Source of the DNA: JAGDZR01 sp049115695
Lineage (GTDB): Bacteria; Bacteroidota; Bacteroidia; Cytophagales; Cyclobacteriaceae
NCBI GenBank assembly: GCA_049115695.1
Contig: JAGDZR010000007.1
Span: 248,001 to 312,000, forward strand
DNA: 64,000 nucleotides
Reading direction: 5' to 3'
This document shows positions 17,797 through 26,476 of this stretch, piece after piece; within the stretch, counting starts at the first letter, position 1, and the number at the start of each line of letters is the position of its first letter. The position numbers were made by a program, and so were the translations under genes. The notes under the pieces are model-generated. The model was not told where the DNA came from. It did not search any database and was given only the letters and a program-made list of their open reading frames with translations.

Positions 17797-19416
17797 TTAT
17801 GTTTTTTTATTTGAACTGGACTTGAATTTGAATCGGTCAAACCAAACCAAATAAGCATCCATATCAAATAGCCTGGCATCAATTCGCGCTTGTCGAAGAA
17901 AAAACAGCCCGAATGGTAAAAGTACAATATCCGCGATCCAAACGGCAAATCCTCCATCCATCATGCCTGCTTTTGCCCATTTTTCACTGGTTATGGTCAA
18001 CACATAATAGATGATGAAAAAGAAAATAGACACAATAACAGGGACACCCATCCCTCCTTTTTTGATGATTGAGCCTAGTGGTGCTCCTATCAGGAACATA
18101 ACAATACAAGCAAAAGCCTGACTATACTTCTTAAATTTTTCAATCTTGTATCGTTCCTTTTCATAGGTAAGTGTCTTAAGTCTCACTTTCAAGCCTATCA
18201 TATTTTGCTTGAAGTTCCGGGCCTGACTCAACGCATTTCTTGTGATCTGCGCCTTTTTTCTAGCCTTCGTGAAAGTATCGTTCACATCAGCCATCGTCAC
18301 ACTGTCAAGCCGCGTAGGAATAGCCCTATCCTTGAGACTCTCAATAACCATTTGTTTTTTTCGCTGATTGACCTGCTGAGGTAAAAAAGAAATCAGGTTC
18401 AGTTCAGGCAAAAAAGAGGCTCGTATCACTGCACTATCAGTCACGATTGTAGTATCTCCCTTTGCTTTTGGGTCCGAGGGATACAGGTCCTGTGCTTTCT
18501 CAACTACATGTTTAAAATGTCTTGTCAAGTAATCCTTAGAGCCTGTTACTGACAACTTTGTGATTTTAATCTGTTCTGCGGCCAGTGAATCAATGTCCTT
18601 GGTAAGCTCTGCTACATTTTTCATTTGACGATTGTTTCGGAAAAGCTCCTCCTTAGTTCGCTTCAGGTCAAATGATGAGAGGCTAAAAACCATGTCCAAT
18701 CTCGAAAAGTAGGTTCTCTGGTAATTGTCAATCGCCCGCTCAGAATTGGGCTGTTCATCGTAATGAACACCATTGAACAACTCCCATTTTAGAAATTTAT
18801 CATTGTAAAAAGTATAAATTCTACTAGAGTCCGCCAATATCACGGTCCGATTACCCCCTGCACTTCCTCTTCCACGTGTATGATCATAAATGATCACGTC
18901 CTTGAGCGTTTGATTGTCCCTTAATTTTGCTCCAGCCTTGATGCTGTAATTAGGAATACCATTATAAAAAACACCTGGTTTAATATCCAAAGCAGGCTTG
19001 GTATGTTTAATATCGTAAAGCAAACTATATGCCTTGAGGTTAGCCGATGGAACAATACGATCATTGAAATAAAAGGCACCAATGCTTAACAACACCACAA
19101 AAAAGAAGATCGGCTTAAGGGTCCTTGTCAAAGATATGCCGGCACTTTTAATGGCCGTAAGCTCAAAGTATTCACCGAGGTTGCCATAGGTCATGAGTGA
19201 GGAAACCAACACGCCCAGCGGCAATGCCACCTGCAGCATGTTAAGCGCAAAGTAAAACAGCAGTTCAGCAAAAACGGTGAAGCCCAAATCCTTGCCCACA
19301 AAGTCATCAAAATACTTCAGCATGTACTGCAACAACAAAATGAATGTTGCCACCGCTGTTGTCAGTATAAATGGACCAAAAAAAGATTTAAGAATTAATT
19401 TATCAAGCCGCCTCAT
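17797..19416 (-). CDS. LptF/LptG family permease
   Basis: A 539-aa inner-membrane protein of the YjgP/YjgQ family, which forms the membrane part of the LptBFG machine that lifts lipopolysaccharide to the outer membrane. It opens with MRRLDKLILKSFFGPFILTT, has three transmembrane helices in the first ~120 residues (including NMLQVALPLGVLVSSLMTYG), a large periplasmic jellyroll-like part, and three more helices from ~residue 415. It is longer than E. coli LptF (~365 aa) because the periplasmic part carries a charged insertion, as usual in Bacteroidota. Whether it plays the LptF or the LptG role cannot be told. Confidence 0.88.
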   Translation of the reverse strand: MRRLDKLILKSFFGPFILTTAVATFILLLQYMLKYFDDFVGKDLGFTVFAELLFYFALNMLQVALPLGVLVSSLMTYGNLGEYFELTAIKSAGISLTRTLKPIFFFVVLLSIGAFYFNDRIVPSANLKAYSLLYDIKHTKPALDIKPGVFYNGIPNYSIKAGAKLRDNQTLKDVIIYDHTRGRGSAGGNRTVILADSSRIYTFYNDKFLKWELFNGVHYDEQPNSERAIDNYQRTYFSRLDMVFSLSSFDLKRTKEELFRNNRQMKNVAELTKDIDSLAAEQIKITKLSVTGSKDYLTRHFKHVVEKAQDLYPSDPKAKGDTTIVTDSAVIRASFLPELNLISFLPQQVNQRKKQMVIESLKDRAIPTRLDSVTMADVNDTFTKARKKAQITRNALSQARNFKQNMIGLKVRLKTLTYEKERYKIEKFKKYSQAFACIVMFLIGAPLGSIIKKGGMGVPVIVSIFFFIIYYVLTITSEKWAKAGMMDGGFAVWIADIVLLPFGLFFLRQARIDARLFDMDAYLVWFDRFKFKSSSNKKT

Positions 19417-19502
19417 TCTTCAATACCCTCAAGGAATGCAAATCTAGTTACTCAGTAAACGAAATGAAATCAAATTGAGTACGCAAGCGCCACTAATTCA
19501 AA

Positions 19503-19886
19503 TTAGCCTCCTACAATTTCCTTTAAATCATGGATCAAACTAGCCCACAATTCATCCGCCTCTTCGGGATCCATGTCTGAATAGTCAGTAATTCTGATAA
19601 AGACCTCTTGTGTAAGTTCGTTCATATCCAATCTTACCTCAACATAATTGGGATCGTCATCATCCTCGCTTAAAAACTCAAACTTAACATGATGATTGGC
19701 CCTGCTTGAAACCATCTTGGCCCTATTCTCTTCACCATCCCAAACTATGGTAAATACTTTGTCCTCGTTAATGTTCACATCATCTGCAAACCACTGCGAC
19801 AGTCCCGAAGCAGTGCTTATATATGGATAAAGCATTTTTTTGGATGCATTAATCTCATATTCTCCTATGAACTCATTTTTTTCCAT
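19503..19886 (-). CDS. START-like domain protein (SRPBCC fold)
   Basis: A 127-aa cytoplasmic protein. I use the ATG at 19886, since the codons before it would require a TTG start. The sequence EYEINASKKMLYPYISTASG, SQWFADDVN and the C-terminal ITDYSDMDPEEADELW match the small START-like (AHSA1-related) proteins conserved next to lptF/G-like genes in Bacteroidota. The fold forms a hydrophobic ligand cavity; the ligand is unknown. It precedes the LptF/G-like gene by 86 bases on the same strand. Confidence 0.85.
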   Translation of the reverse strand: MEKNEFIGEYEINASKKMLYPYISTASGLSQWFADDVNINEDKVFTIVWDGEENRAKMVSSRANHHVKFEFLSEDDDDPNYVEVRLDMNELTQEVFIRITDYSDMDPEEADELWASLIHDLKEIVGG

Positions 19887-19956
19887 GTCAGACAAAATTT
19901 AAAAATGAAAGGTAAAAAAAATAAAATCTCCATCATTCCGGTTCAAAGAATTCTTA

Positions 19957-19964
19957 TACATTTG
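19957..19964 (+). promoter_or_regulatory. Putative -7 element for tRNA-Met
   Basis: TACATTTG matches TAnnTTTG and lies 26 bases before the mature tRNA; no convincing -33 element is seen. Confidence 0.35.
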
Positions 19965-19989
19965 CAACTCTTTTTTGAGACCCACACTT

Positions 19990-20063
19990 GGCGAGGTAGC
20001 TCAGATGGTTAGAGCGTCGGATTCATAACCCGGAGGTCGGGGGTTCAACTCCCCCCCTCGCTA
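19990..20063 (+). tRNA. tRNA-Met (anticodon CAT)
   Basis: A 74-nt cloverleaf: acceptor GGCGAGG/CCTCGCT, D-stem GCTC/GAGC, anticodon loop TTCATAA (CAU), T-stem GGGGG/CCCCC. The first acceptor pair is G-U and the anticodon stem has A-C next to the loop. It lacks the three G-C pairs of initiator tRNA, so elongator Met is most likely; a lysidine-modified tRNA-Ile with CAU cannot be fully excluded. The 219 bases up to the next gene hold nothing recognisable. Confidence 0.9.
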
Positions 20064-20282
20064 CTACATTTCCAAACGCCCAATTGTCATAATATACTAA
20101 GAATTCCGTACAGATGTTGTCATAATTTTTCAACATTGAAAATTCCGACATATACACAATGGATGATTTCCGAAAAAGTATACAGCCTACTTCACTTATC
20201 CTACAATGTACGGCAAAACTTATTGCTGATTTTTGAACGATAACTCTTTTTAGCAGTAGATTTATTGTTAAATAATCTCAAT

Positions 20283-20726
20283 ATGAAACGACTATCGCTT
20301 TTATCAATTATTCTTTTAACAATCATTAGTGCGTGCAAAAATGACGATGAGTTAGAAGTCGATAATGCGCTAAAGCAAACATGGGTAGCAACTTATTTCA
20401 GCAAGTCGGGCTGTGATAATGAAAACAACAACTTTGAGGAAGACAAAGTCTGCGATGATGAGAACTGCCTGAAGCTTACCTTGAAAGCTGATAACACCTA
20501 TGAAAGAAAGGAAGTCATCAATGGCGTTTCCAGGATAGAGACAGGTGATTGGATCATTGATGAAGAAGAAATTAGATTTTCTTTTGAAGAAGAAGAAGAG
20601 GTCTTCTACTCAAGAAGAACGTTTACTGTGACAGCAACCACATTGACATTGGAAACGCTGGTTGAGTCCACTTCTTGTCTGGAACTTACTGAGTATGTTG
20701 TGAGTTCCGACACCACCGGATCTTAA
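20283..20726 (+). CDS. Small lipoprotein, lipocalin-like
   Basis: A 147-aa protein starting at the ATG at 20283. The N-terminus is a lipoprotein signal (LSIILLTIISAC). The acidic mature part has the strand pattern and DNTYERKEVINGVSRIETGDW block seen in the small lipocalin-like (META/DUF4923-type) lipoproteins of Bacteroidota, but the match is loose. Four cysteines in the mature part (CDN, CDDENC, SCLE) could form disulfides. The VIT1-type transporter follows after 10 bases and is probably co-transcribed. Confidence 0.7.
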   Translation: MKRLSLLSIILLTIISACKNDDELEVDNALKQTWVATYFSKSGCDNENNNFEEDKVCDDENCLKLTLKADNTYERKEVINGVSRIETGDWIIDEEEIRFSFEEEEEVFYSRRTFTVTATTLTLETLVESTSCLELTEYVVSSDTTGS

Positions 20727-20736
20727 TTCCATCAAA

Positions 20737-21456
20737 ATGGATGAGCGTCAAATCCATGAATCAGGCTTGATATCAAAATATCAATCACTGATATCTCCCT
20801 TTGTGTATGGAGGTATTGATGGAAGTGTCACCACTTTCGCTGTAGTAGCAGGCGCAGCGGGTGCGCATTTAGACAGCTCTGTTGTGATCATTCTGGGATG
20901 CGCTAATCTAATCGCGGATGGTTTTGCCATGTCAGTTGGAAGTTACCTTTCAGCCAAAAGTGATATTGAACAATACCAGAAGCATAGAAAACTAGAGTAC
21001 TGGGAGGTTGACAATTTACCCGACACAGAAAGACAGGAAGTCAGAGATATTTATGCTGCAAAAGGATTCGAAGGAGATCTGCTGGATAAAATTGTAGAAA
21101 AAATTACCTCGAACAAAGATCGATGGGTAGATGTCATGATGAAAGAAGAACTGGAAATGCTACCCTCAGATACCTCTCCTCTCAAAACAGGCTGGATCAC
21201 TTTTGTTTCCTTTATTGTGCTTGGATTAGTTCCGTTGGCAGTCTATTTAATAGACCACATGTCTGCTCTGCACATTGATTTGTTTTTTGCATCATCAACG
21301 CTTACCGGATTATGCTTTGCGGGAATTGGCCTGTTAAAGAGCCTTGTCAATCAAACCTCCAAGCTTAGGAGCATTACCGAAACACTACTGCTTGGTGGAG
21401 CCGCCGCGACACTTTCCTATTATGTAGGTAACTATCTGGAACAACTCTTTACCTAA
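20737..21456 (+). CDS. VIT1/CCC1 family metal transporter
   Basis: A 239-aa inner-membrane protein. The N-terminal VYGGIDGSVTTFAVVAGAAG and NLIADGFAMSVGSYLSAKS are the hallmark first two helices of the VIT1/CCC1 family, which exports or sequesters Fe2+ or Mn2+ using proton exchange. The middle Glu-rich segment (VMMKEELEMLPSD) corresponds to the cytosolic metal-binding domain, shorter than in plant VIT1. Three further helices complete the five expected. It follows a small lipoprotein by 10 bases and converges on a cysteine-rich lipoprotein gene. Confidence 0.88.
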   Translation: MDERQIHESGLISKYQSLISPFVYGGIDGSVTTFAVVAGAAGAHLDSSVVIILGCANLIADGFAMSVGSYLSAKSDIEQYQKHRKLEYWEVDNLPDTERQEVRDIYAAKGFEGDLLDKIVEKITSNKDRWVDVMMKEELEMLPSDTSPLKTGWITFVSFIVLGLVPLAVYLIDHMSALHIDLFFASSTLTGLCFAGIGLLKSLVNQTSKLRSITETLLLGGAAATLSYYVGNYLEQLFT

Positions 21457-21506
21457 ACAAAAATAACCAAGCAATAATACCTGGTCTTCATGTTGCTATC
21501 TACGCC

Positions 21507-22343
21507 TTATTTTTCGGACAATATCATGTCACATGATGTGCACGAACTGCTGATACACCTATATCCAACCATTACTTTTGCCTCTGTTTCAATTTCCTCC
21601 AGCGTACAATCGTTGCTTCCAGACGAACAATTACAAGAGGGTTCTCCCTCGATGGCATTGATGCGAGCAGCAGTTTCGGCGGGAACTTTAAGATAGCCCT
21701 TTGTGCCAAAAAGATTAACCAATACATTTTGAGTCGCTACTTCACCAATCTCCTGGTCACCCCACAAGTCCAAAATGAATTGATCAAGTTGCTCCTGAAC
21801 TCCATCGACCTGGATCATCACATCCCAAGGTGCTGAGGTGAGGGTTTCCATACTTTCAAAATCTGGCTTGTCTATCAGTGAAATACCCTGATATAAGTCG
21901 ATAAAGCCTGCTCCTTCTTTGATAAACTGTTCAGGATCGTCTCCACTCCATGAGCCTGTGCATGCAGCGGTTTCTCCTTTGGGACATGATGAGCACCCTA
22001 CTTCTCCACCCATCGAAACAACATCACATCCAGAGGAGCAATCAGATGTGCAGGTATATGTACCTCCACCAGAGGACACAAACCTCCCATTTTGATTGAG
22101 CCCTATTCTCATTAAGCCTTCCCGGAAATGAAACTCCAACCGTCCTCCTGATTGGCTAAGTTTGGCGGTAGTTCCTTCTGGCGTTAAATATCCTCCAACG
22201 TCATACCCAGCAAAATCCTCTGGAATTTGAGTTTCAAATGAAATCAGTTCTTCCTTTTTAGGATCAGAATCCTTCTTACAGGCATAGCATGTTAATCCTA
22301 TAGCAAAAATTAACAGGGGTATACGGAATTGAAAATTACTCAT
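21507..22343 (-). CDS. Cysteine-rich lipoprotein of unknown function
   Basis: A 278-aa lipoprotein (signal LLIFAIGLTCYAC). The mature chain carries 12 further cysteines in clusters: CTSDCSSGC, GCSSC and AAC in the first half, then CNCSSGSNDC and CISSSCTSC near the end. The spacing suggests metal binding or several disulfides; the pattern is not one I can assign to a known family. The middle (residues ~140-230) has no cysteine. It lies downstream of metG on the same strand (91-base gap) and is convergent with the VIT1-type transporter. Confidence 0.7.
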   Translation of the reverse strand: MSNFQFRIPLLIFAIGLTCYACKKDSDPKKEELISFETQIPEDFAGYDVGGYLTPEGTTAKLSQSGGRLEFHFREGLMRIGLNQNGRFVSSGGGTYTCTSDCSSGCDVVSMGGEVGCSSCPKGETAACTGSWSGDDPEQFIKEGAGFIDLYQGISLIDKPDFESMETLTSAPWDVMIQVDGVQEQLDQFILDLWGDQEIGEVATQNVLVNLFGTKGYLKVPAETAARINAIEGEPSCNCSSGSNDCTLEEIETEAKVMVGYRCISSSCTSCDMILSEK

Positions 22344-22434
22344 ATCGTCATTCAGTTGTTTTTAAATATCCTTAAATATTTTAAAAAAAAAGACGAATTA
22401 CAATACCCTAAATCAGGTAGTTATGACCGTTGAT

Positions 22435-24474
22435 TTATGCAATCCCGGCACCATTCTCAGCATCATCAGCCGGCGTTACAGCTTTTAATCCGCCATCCGC
22501 ATTTTCCGCGAACAATAACATCCCTTGCGACTCAACACCCATGATTTTTCTCGGTGCAAGATTTACCAGTACGGTTACTTTTGTACCAACCATCTCTTCT
22601 GCCTTGAAGTGTTTGGCAACACCACTTACAATCGTGCGCTTATCAATTCCAGTGTCTACGGTAAACTTCAACAACTTATTTGACTTAGGTACAGGCTCAG
22701 CAGTCAATATCTCACCTACCCTCAGGTCCATTTTCATGAAATCGTCATATGAGATGAGCTCCTTCTGCGGTGTAGCTTCTACTTCCTTTGCGGCATTCGC
22801 TGCTTTGCTGTCCATTAATTTCTGCACTTGTTTTTCAATTACTTCATCCTCAACCTTTTCAAACAACAAGGTTGGCTTTTCCAGCAATGTTCCTTCCTTT
22901 AGGTTATCTGAATTTCCTGCATGATTCCAATCTAAGTCTCCAAGATTGAGCATCTTTCTTAATTTTTCCTGTGTAAATGGCAGGAATGGTCCGGACAATA
23001 GCGACAATGAAGTAGCAATTTGGAGTCCGACATTCATGATGGTCGCAACGCGATCCACATCTGTTTTGATCAGCTTCCATGGTTCGGTATCAGCCAAATA
23101 TTTGTTGCCCAACCTCGCTAGATCCATCAATACAGTGAGTGCCTCTCGGAATCGATAAGCATCCAACGATTGCTCTATTTTGCCTTTAAACTTTGCTAGT
23201 TCTGCAAGCGCTTCCTCATCAATAGTTTGATAACCATTAACCGCTGGCACCTTTCCTTCAAAATATTTATGGGTGAGCACCACAGCCCGATTGATGAAAT
23301 TCCCAAAAATGGCAACTAATTCATTATTATTTCTAGCCTGAAAATCTTTCCATGTAAAGTCATTGTCCTTGGATTCAGGTGCATTTGCTGTTAGCACATA
23401 ACGCAAGACATCCTGCTTATTCGGGAACTCTTCGAGGTATTCATGTACCCACACTGCCCAATTTCGTGAAGTTGAAATCTTATCCCCCTCCAGATTCATG
23501 AATTCATTTGCAGGCACATTGTCGGCCAACACATAACCGCCATGCTCCATGAGCATCAATGGGAAAATGATGCAATGGAACACGATGTTATCTTTTCCAA
23601 TAAAATGAACCAGTTTGGTATCCTCATCCTTCCAATATGGTTCCCATTGATCACCCAACAGCTCCTTAGTTGCAGTGATGTATCCTATAGGAGCATCAAA
23701 CCAAACGTACAACACCTTGCCATCCGCACCCTCAACAGGTACTTTGACGCCCCAATCCAGGTCTCTGGTCATAGCACGAGGTTGTAGCCCTTGCTTCAAC
23801 CACGATTGACACTGCCCATTCACGTTGCTTTTCCAATCCTGATGATCGGATAGATAGGCTTCTACTTTCGGCTGGAGCTTATCCAGTGGAAGGAACCAGT
23901 TTTTAGTTGCCTTCATCACCGGTTGCTCACCTGACAAAGTAGAATGAGGGTTAATGAGCTCTGTCGGGCTTAGTGAAGTCCCACACTTCTCACACTGATC
24001 ACCATAGGCATTTTCATTGCTGCACTTAGGGCATGTCCCAACGATGTATCTGTCAGCAAGAAACTGGCCTGTCTTTTCATCGAAATATTGCTCAGAAACC
24101 ACTTCATCAAACGTACCCTGCTCGTGCAGTGTTTTGAAGAATTCTGCAGAGGTTTCGTGATGCGTTGGGTTACTGGTCCTTGAATAAATATCGAAACTGA
24201 TCCCAAACTCTTTAAATGACTGGCTGATTTGAGTATAATAGCGATCCACTATTTCCTGAGGCGTTACACCTTCATTACGCGCCTTTAGCGTAATGGGTAC
24301 CCCATGCTCATCTGTGCCACTGATAAAAACAACGTCCTCTCCCTTTTGGCGGAGATATCTCGCATAAATATCTGCCGGAATATAACATCCGGCCAAATGA
24401 CCTATATGAATGGGCCCATTGGCATAAATAAGGGCCGCTGTTATCGTATGTCTCTTAAATTTCTTTTCAGCCAT
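22435..24474 (-). CDS. metG: Methionyl-tRNA synthetase
   Basis: I start at the ATG at 24474 (679 aa, MAEKKFKRHTIT), because codons further upstream lie inside the promoter -7 element. The class I signatures HIGH (residues 23-26) and KISTS (332-336) are present, as is a knuckle-type zinc site CPKCSNENAYGDQCEKC. The final ~110 residues form a tRNA-binding OB fold of the EMAP-II/Trbp111 type (YDDFMKMDLRVGEILTAEP), typical of dimeric MetG. It charges tRNA-Met for initiation and elongation. It is divergent from typA. Confidence 0.97.
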   Translation of the reverse strand: MAEKKFKRHTITAALIYANGPIHIGHLAGCYIPADIYARYLRQKGEDVVFISGTDEHGVPITLKARNEGVTPQEIVDRYYTQISQSFKEFGISFDIYSRTSNPTHHETSAEFFKTLHEQGTFDEVVSEQYFDEKTGQFLADRYIVGTCPKCSNENAYGDQCEKCGTSLSPTELINPHSTLSGEQPVMKATKNWFLPLDKLQPKVEAYLSDHQDWKSNVNGQCQSWLKQGLQPRAMTRDLDWGVKVPVEGADGKVLYVWFDAPIGYITATKELLGDQWEPYWKDEDTKLVHFIGKDNIVFHCIIFPLMLMEHGGYVLADNVPANEFMNLEGDKISTSRNWAVWVHEYLEEFPNKQDVLRYVLTANAPESKDNDFTWKDFQARNNNELVAIFGNFINRAVVLTHKYFEGKVPAVNGYQTIDEEALAELAKFKGKIEQSLDAYRFREALTVLMDLARLGNKYLADTEPWKLIKTDVDRVATIMNVGLQIATSLSLLSGPFLPFTQEKLRKMLNLGDLDWNHAGNSDNLKEGTLLEKPTLLFEKVEDEVIEKQVQKLMDSKAANAAKEVEATPQKELISYDDFMKMDLRVGEILTAEPVPKSNKLLKFTVDTGIDKRTIVSGVAKHFKAEEMVGTKVTVLVNLAPRKIMGVESQGMLLFAENADGGLKAVTPADDAENGAGIA

Positions 24475-24492
24475 CTGAGTGAATTTGGAGCG

Positions 24493-24500
24493 CAAAGATA
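24493..24500 (-). promoter_or_regulatory. -7 promoter element for metG
   Basis: TATCTTTG on the minus strand matches the consensus; the -33 region is only TGTTT. The start of transcription would be about 13 bases before the chosen ATG, which supports that start. Confidence 0.45.
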
Positions 24501-24575
24501 GAAAGAAGGTAGTGCCTAAAACAGGCCGTTCAGTTAATTTTCAATACCCTTGGAGCTTTTTGATTTGGAAAAGGC

Positions 24576-24583
24576 TAATTTTG
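24576..24583 (+). promoter_or_regulatory. Putative -7 element for typA
   Basis: TAATTTTG matches TAnnTTTG 23 bases before the typA ATG. No TTTG at standard spacing is seen. Confidence 0.35.
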
Positions 24584-24605
24584 CGGCTGATTTGAAAATA
24601 ACCTA

Positions 24606-26417
24606 ATGCAAGACATCCGAAATATTGCCATCATTGCCCACGTTGATCATGGCAAGACCACTCTGGTAGACAAAATCATATATGCCGCTCAGGCAAATGA
24701 TGCTAAAAGATCTCAGGACAATAATGAATTGATCCTTGATTCCAACGATCTGGAGAGAGAAAGGGGAATTACTATTCTTTCAAAAAACGTCTCAGTTAAC
24801 TACAAAGGCACGAAGATCAATATCATTGACACTCCAGGTCACGCAGATTTCGGCGGTGAGGTAGAACGTGTATTGAGTATGGCTGATGGTGTACTGTTAC
24901 TCGTAGATGCTTTTGAGGGGGCTATGCCACAAACCAGATTTGTATTGGGTAAAGCGCTGGGGCTTGGTCTTAAACCTATTGTGGTGGTCAATAAGGTAGA
25001 CAAAGAGAATTGTAGACCTGATGAAGTGCATGAGGAAATTTTCGACTTGATGTTCAACCTGGACGCAACGGAGGATCAACTTGATTTCACTACCCTTTAT
25101 GGTTCTTCAAAGCATGGCTGGATGAATCATGACTGGAAAGTCGAAACAAATAACCTTGAACCGTTACTTGATTCCATTATCAAAGTCATCCCTGCACCAG
25201 CCCAAAATGAAGGTGTCCTACGAATGAAAATCACTTCTCTTGATTTCTCATCGTTCACCGGAAGGATTGCAATTGGCAGGATACATCAGGGGTCAATCAA
25301 GGTTGGTCAGAGCTTAGGCTTAACAAAGAGTGATGGCTCTGTTCAGCGTGTTAGAGTCAAGGAACTTCATGTATTTGAAGGCCTGGGCAAGAGAGGTGTT
25401 GAGGAAGTGGGCTGTGGAGATATCTGTGCCGTTACCGGAATTGAATCTTTCGATATTGGAGATACCATCACAGACTTTGATAATCCTGAGCCACTGGAAA
25501 GAGTGGGAGTTGATGAGCCTACTATGAATATGCTCTTCACCATTAACAACTCGCCATTCTTTGGTAAAGAAGGAAAATTTGTAACATCCAGGCATTTGAG
25601 AGATCGCCTGATGAAGGAGATTGAAAAAAACCTTGCTTTGAGAGTGGAAACAACCGACAGTGAGGATAAATTCTTGGTGTATGGCCGAGGAGTTCTTCAC
25701 TTGTCTGTTTTAATAGAAACCATGCGTCGTGAAGGTTATGAGCTGCAAGTAGGTCAGCCTCAGGTTATTTACAAAGAAGTTGATGGAAAGAAGCATGAGC
25801 CGATCGAACACCTAGTAATAGATGTTCCGGAAAATGTTTCAGGAAAAGCAATCGAACTGGTCACAAAGAATAAGGGTGAGTTATCAGTAATGGAACCTAA
25901 GGGCGATATCCAGCACCTGGAATTCAATATACCTGCAAGAGGACTTATTGGGTTACGAAATCAAATCTTAACTGCCACCGCGGGTGAAGCCGTTATGACG
26001 CACAGGTTTGAAGGATATGAGCCTTTCAAAGGTGAAATTCCAGAGCGATTGAATGGCTCTCTCGTTTCAATGGATACAGGTCCAAGTACTGCATACTCTT
26101 TGGACAAACTTCAGGATAGAGGTGTGTTCTTCATTGATCCAGGTGATGAGCTATATGCTGGTCAGGTGATTGGTGAGCATTCAAGATCAAATGACTTGTC
26201 TGTCAATGTTCAGAAAGGCAAGCAATTGACCAACATGCGAAAGTCCGGAACAGATGCAAGTATGAAGATAGCTCCGGCAAAGAAATTCTCATTAGAAGAA
26301 GCTTTGGAGTACATCAACAAGGACGAATACGTTGAAGTAACACCTAAGTCCATTCGTATGCGTAAGATTTATCTCGACGAAAACGAAAGAAAGCGTCAAT
26401 CCAACGCAAATGGATAA
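24606..26417 (+). CDS. typA: Translational GTPase TypA/BipA
   Basis: A 603-aa ribosome-binding GTPase of normal length. G1 is AHVDHGKTT (residues 11-19), followed by RGITILSKN, DTPGHADFGGEV and NKVDKENCRP as further G-domain motifs. Domains II, III and V and the TypA-specific C-terminal domain follow (FNIPARGLIGLRNQILTAT, then MRKSGTDASMKI). TypA helps large-subunit assembly and growth at low temperature or stress. It is transcribed divergently from metG; an inverted repeat separates it from the M61 peptidase gene. Confidence 0.97.
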   Translation: MQDIRNIAIIAHVDHGKTTLVDKIIYAAQANDAKRSQDNNELILDSNDLERERGITILSKNVSVNYKGTKINIIDTPGHADFGGEVERVLSMADGVLLLVDAFEGAMPQTRFVLGKALGLGLKPIVVVNKVDKENCRPDEVHEEIFDLMFNLDATEDQLDFTTLYGSSKHGWMNHDWKVETNNLEPLLDSIIKVIPAPAQNEGVLRMKITSLDFSSFTGRIAIGRIHQGSIKVGQSLGLTKSDGSVQRVRVKELHVFEGLGKRGVEEVGCGDICAVTGIESFDIGDTITDFDNPEPLERVGVDEPTMNMLFTINNSPFFGKEGKFVTSRHLRDRLMKEIEKNLALRVETTDSEDKFLVYGRGVLHLSVLIETMRREGYELQVGQPQVIYKEVDGKKHEPIEHLVIDVPENVSGKAIELVTKNKGELSVMEPKGDIQHLEFNIPARGLIGLRNQILTATAGEAVMTHRFEGYEPFKGEIPERLNGSLVSMDTGPSTAYSLDKLQDRGVFFIDPGDELYAGQVIGEHSRSNDLSVNVQKGKQLTNMRKSGTDASMKIAPAKKFSLEEALEYINKDEYVEVTPKSIRMRKIYLDENERKRQSNANG

Positions 26418-26434
26418 TTGATTTATACTCATTT

Positions 26435-26474
26435 CGAGTATTCAGTGTATCTTCATCAAATCACTGAATACTCG
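26435..26474 (+). promoter_or_regulatory. 13-bp inverted repeat ahead of the M61 peptidase gene
   Basis: CGAGTATTCAGTG and CACTGAATACTCG are perfect arms separated by 14 bases, ending two bases before the ATG. The spacer begins with TATCTTCA, a near match to the -7 promoter element, so this may be an operator straddling a promoter rather than an RNA hairpin. Confidence 0.5.
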
Positions 26475-26476
26475 TA

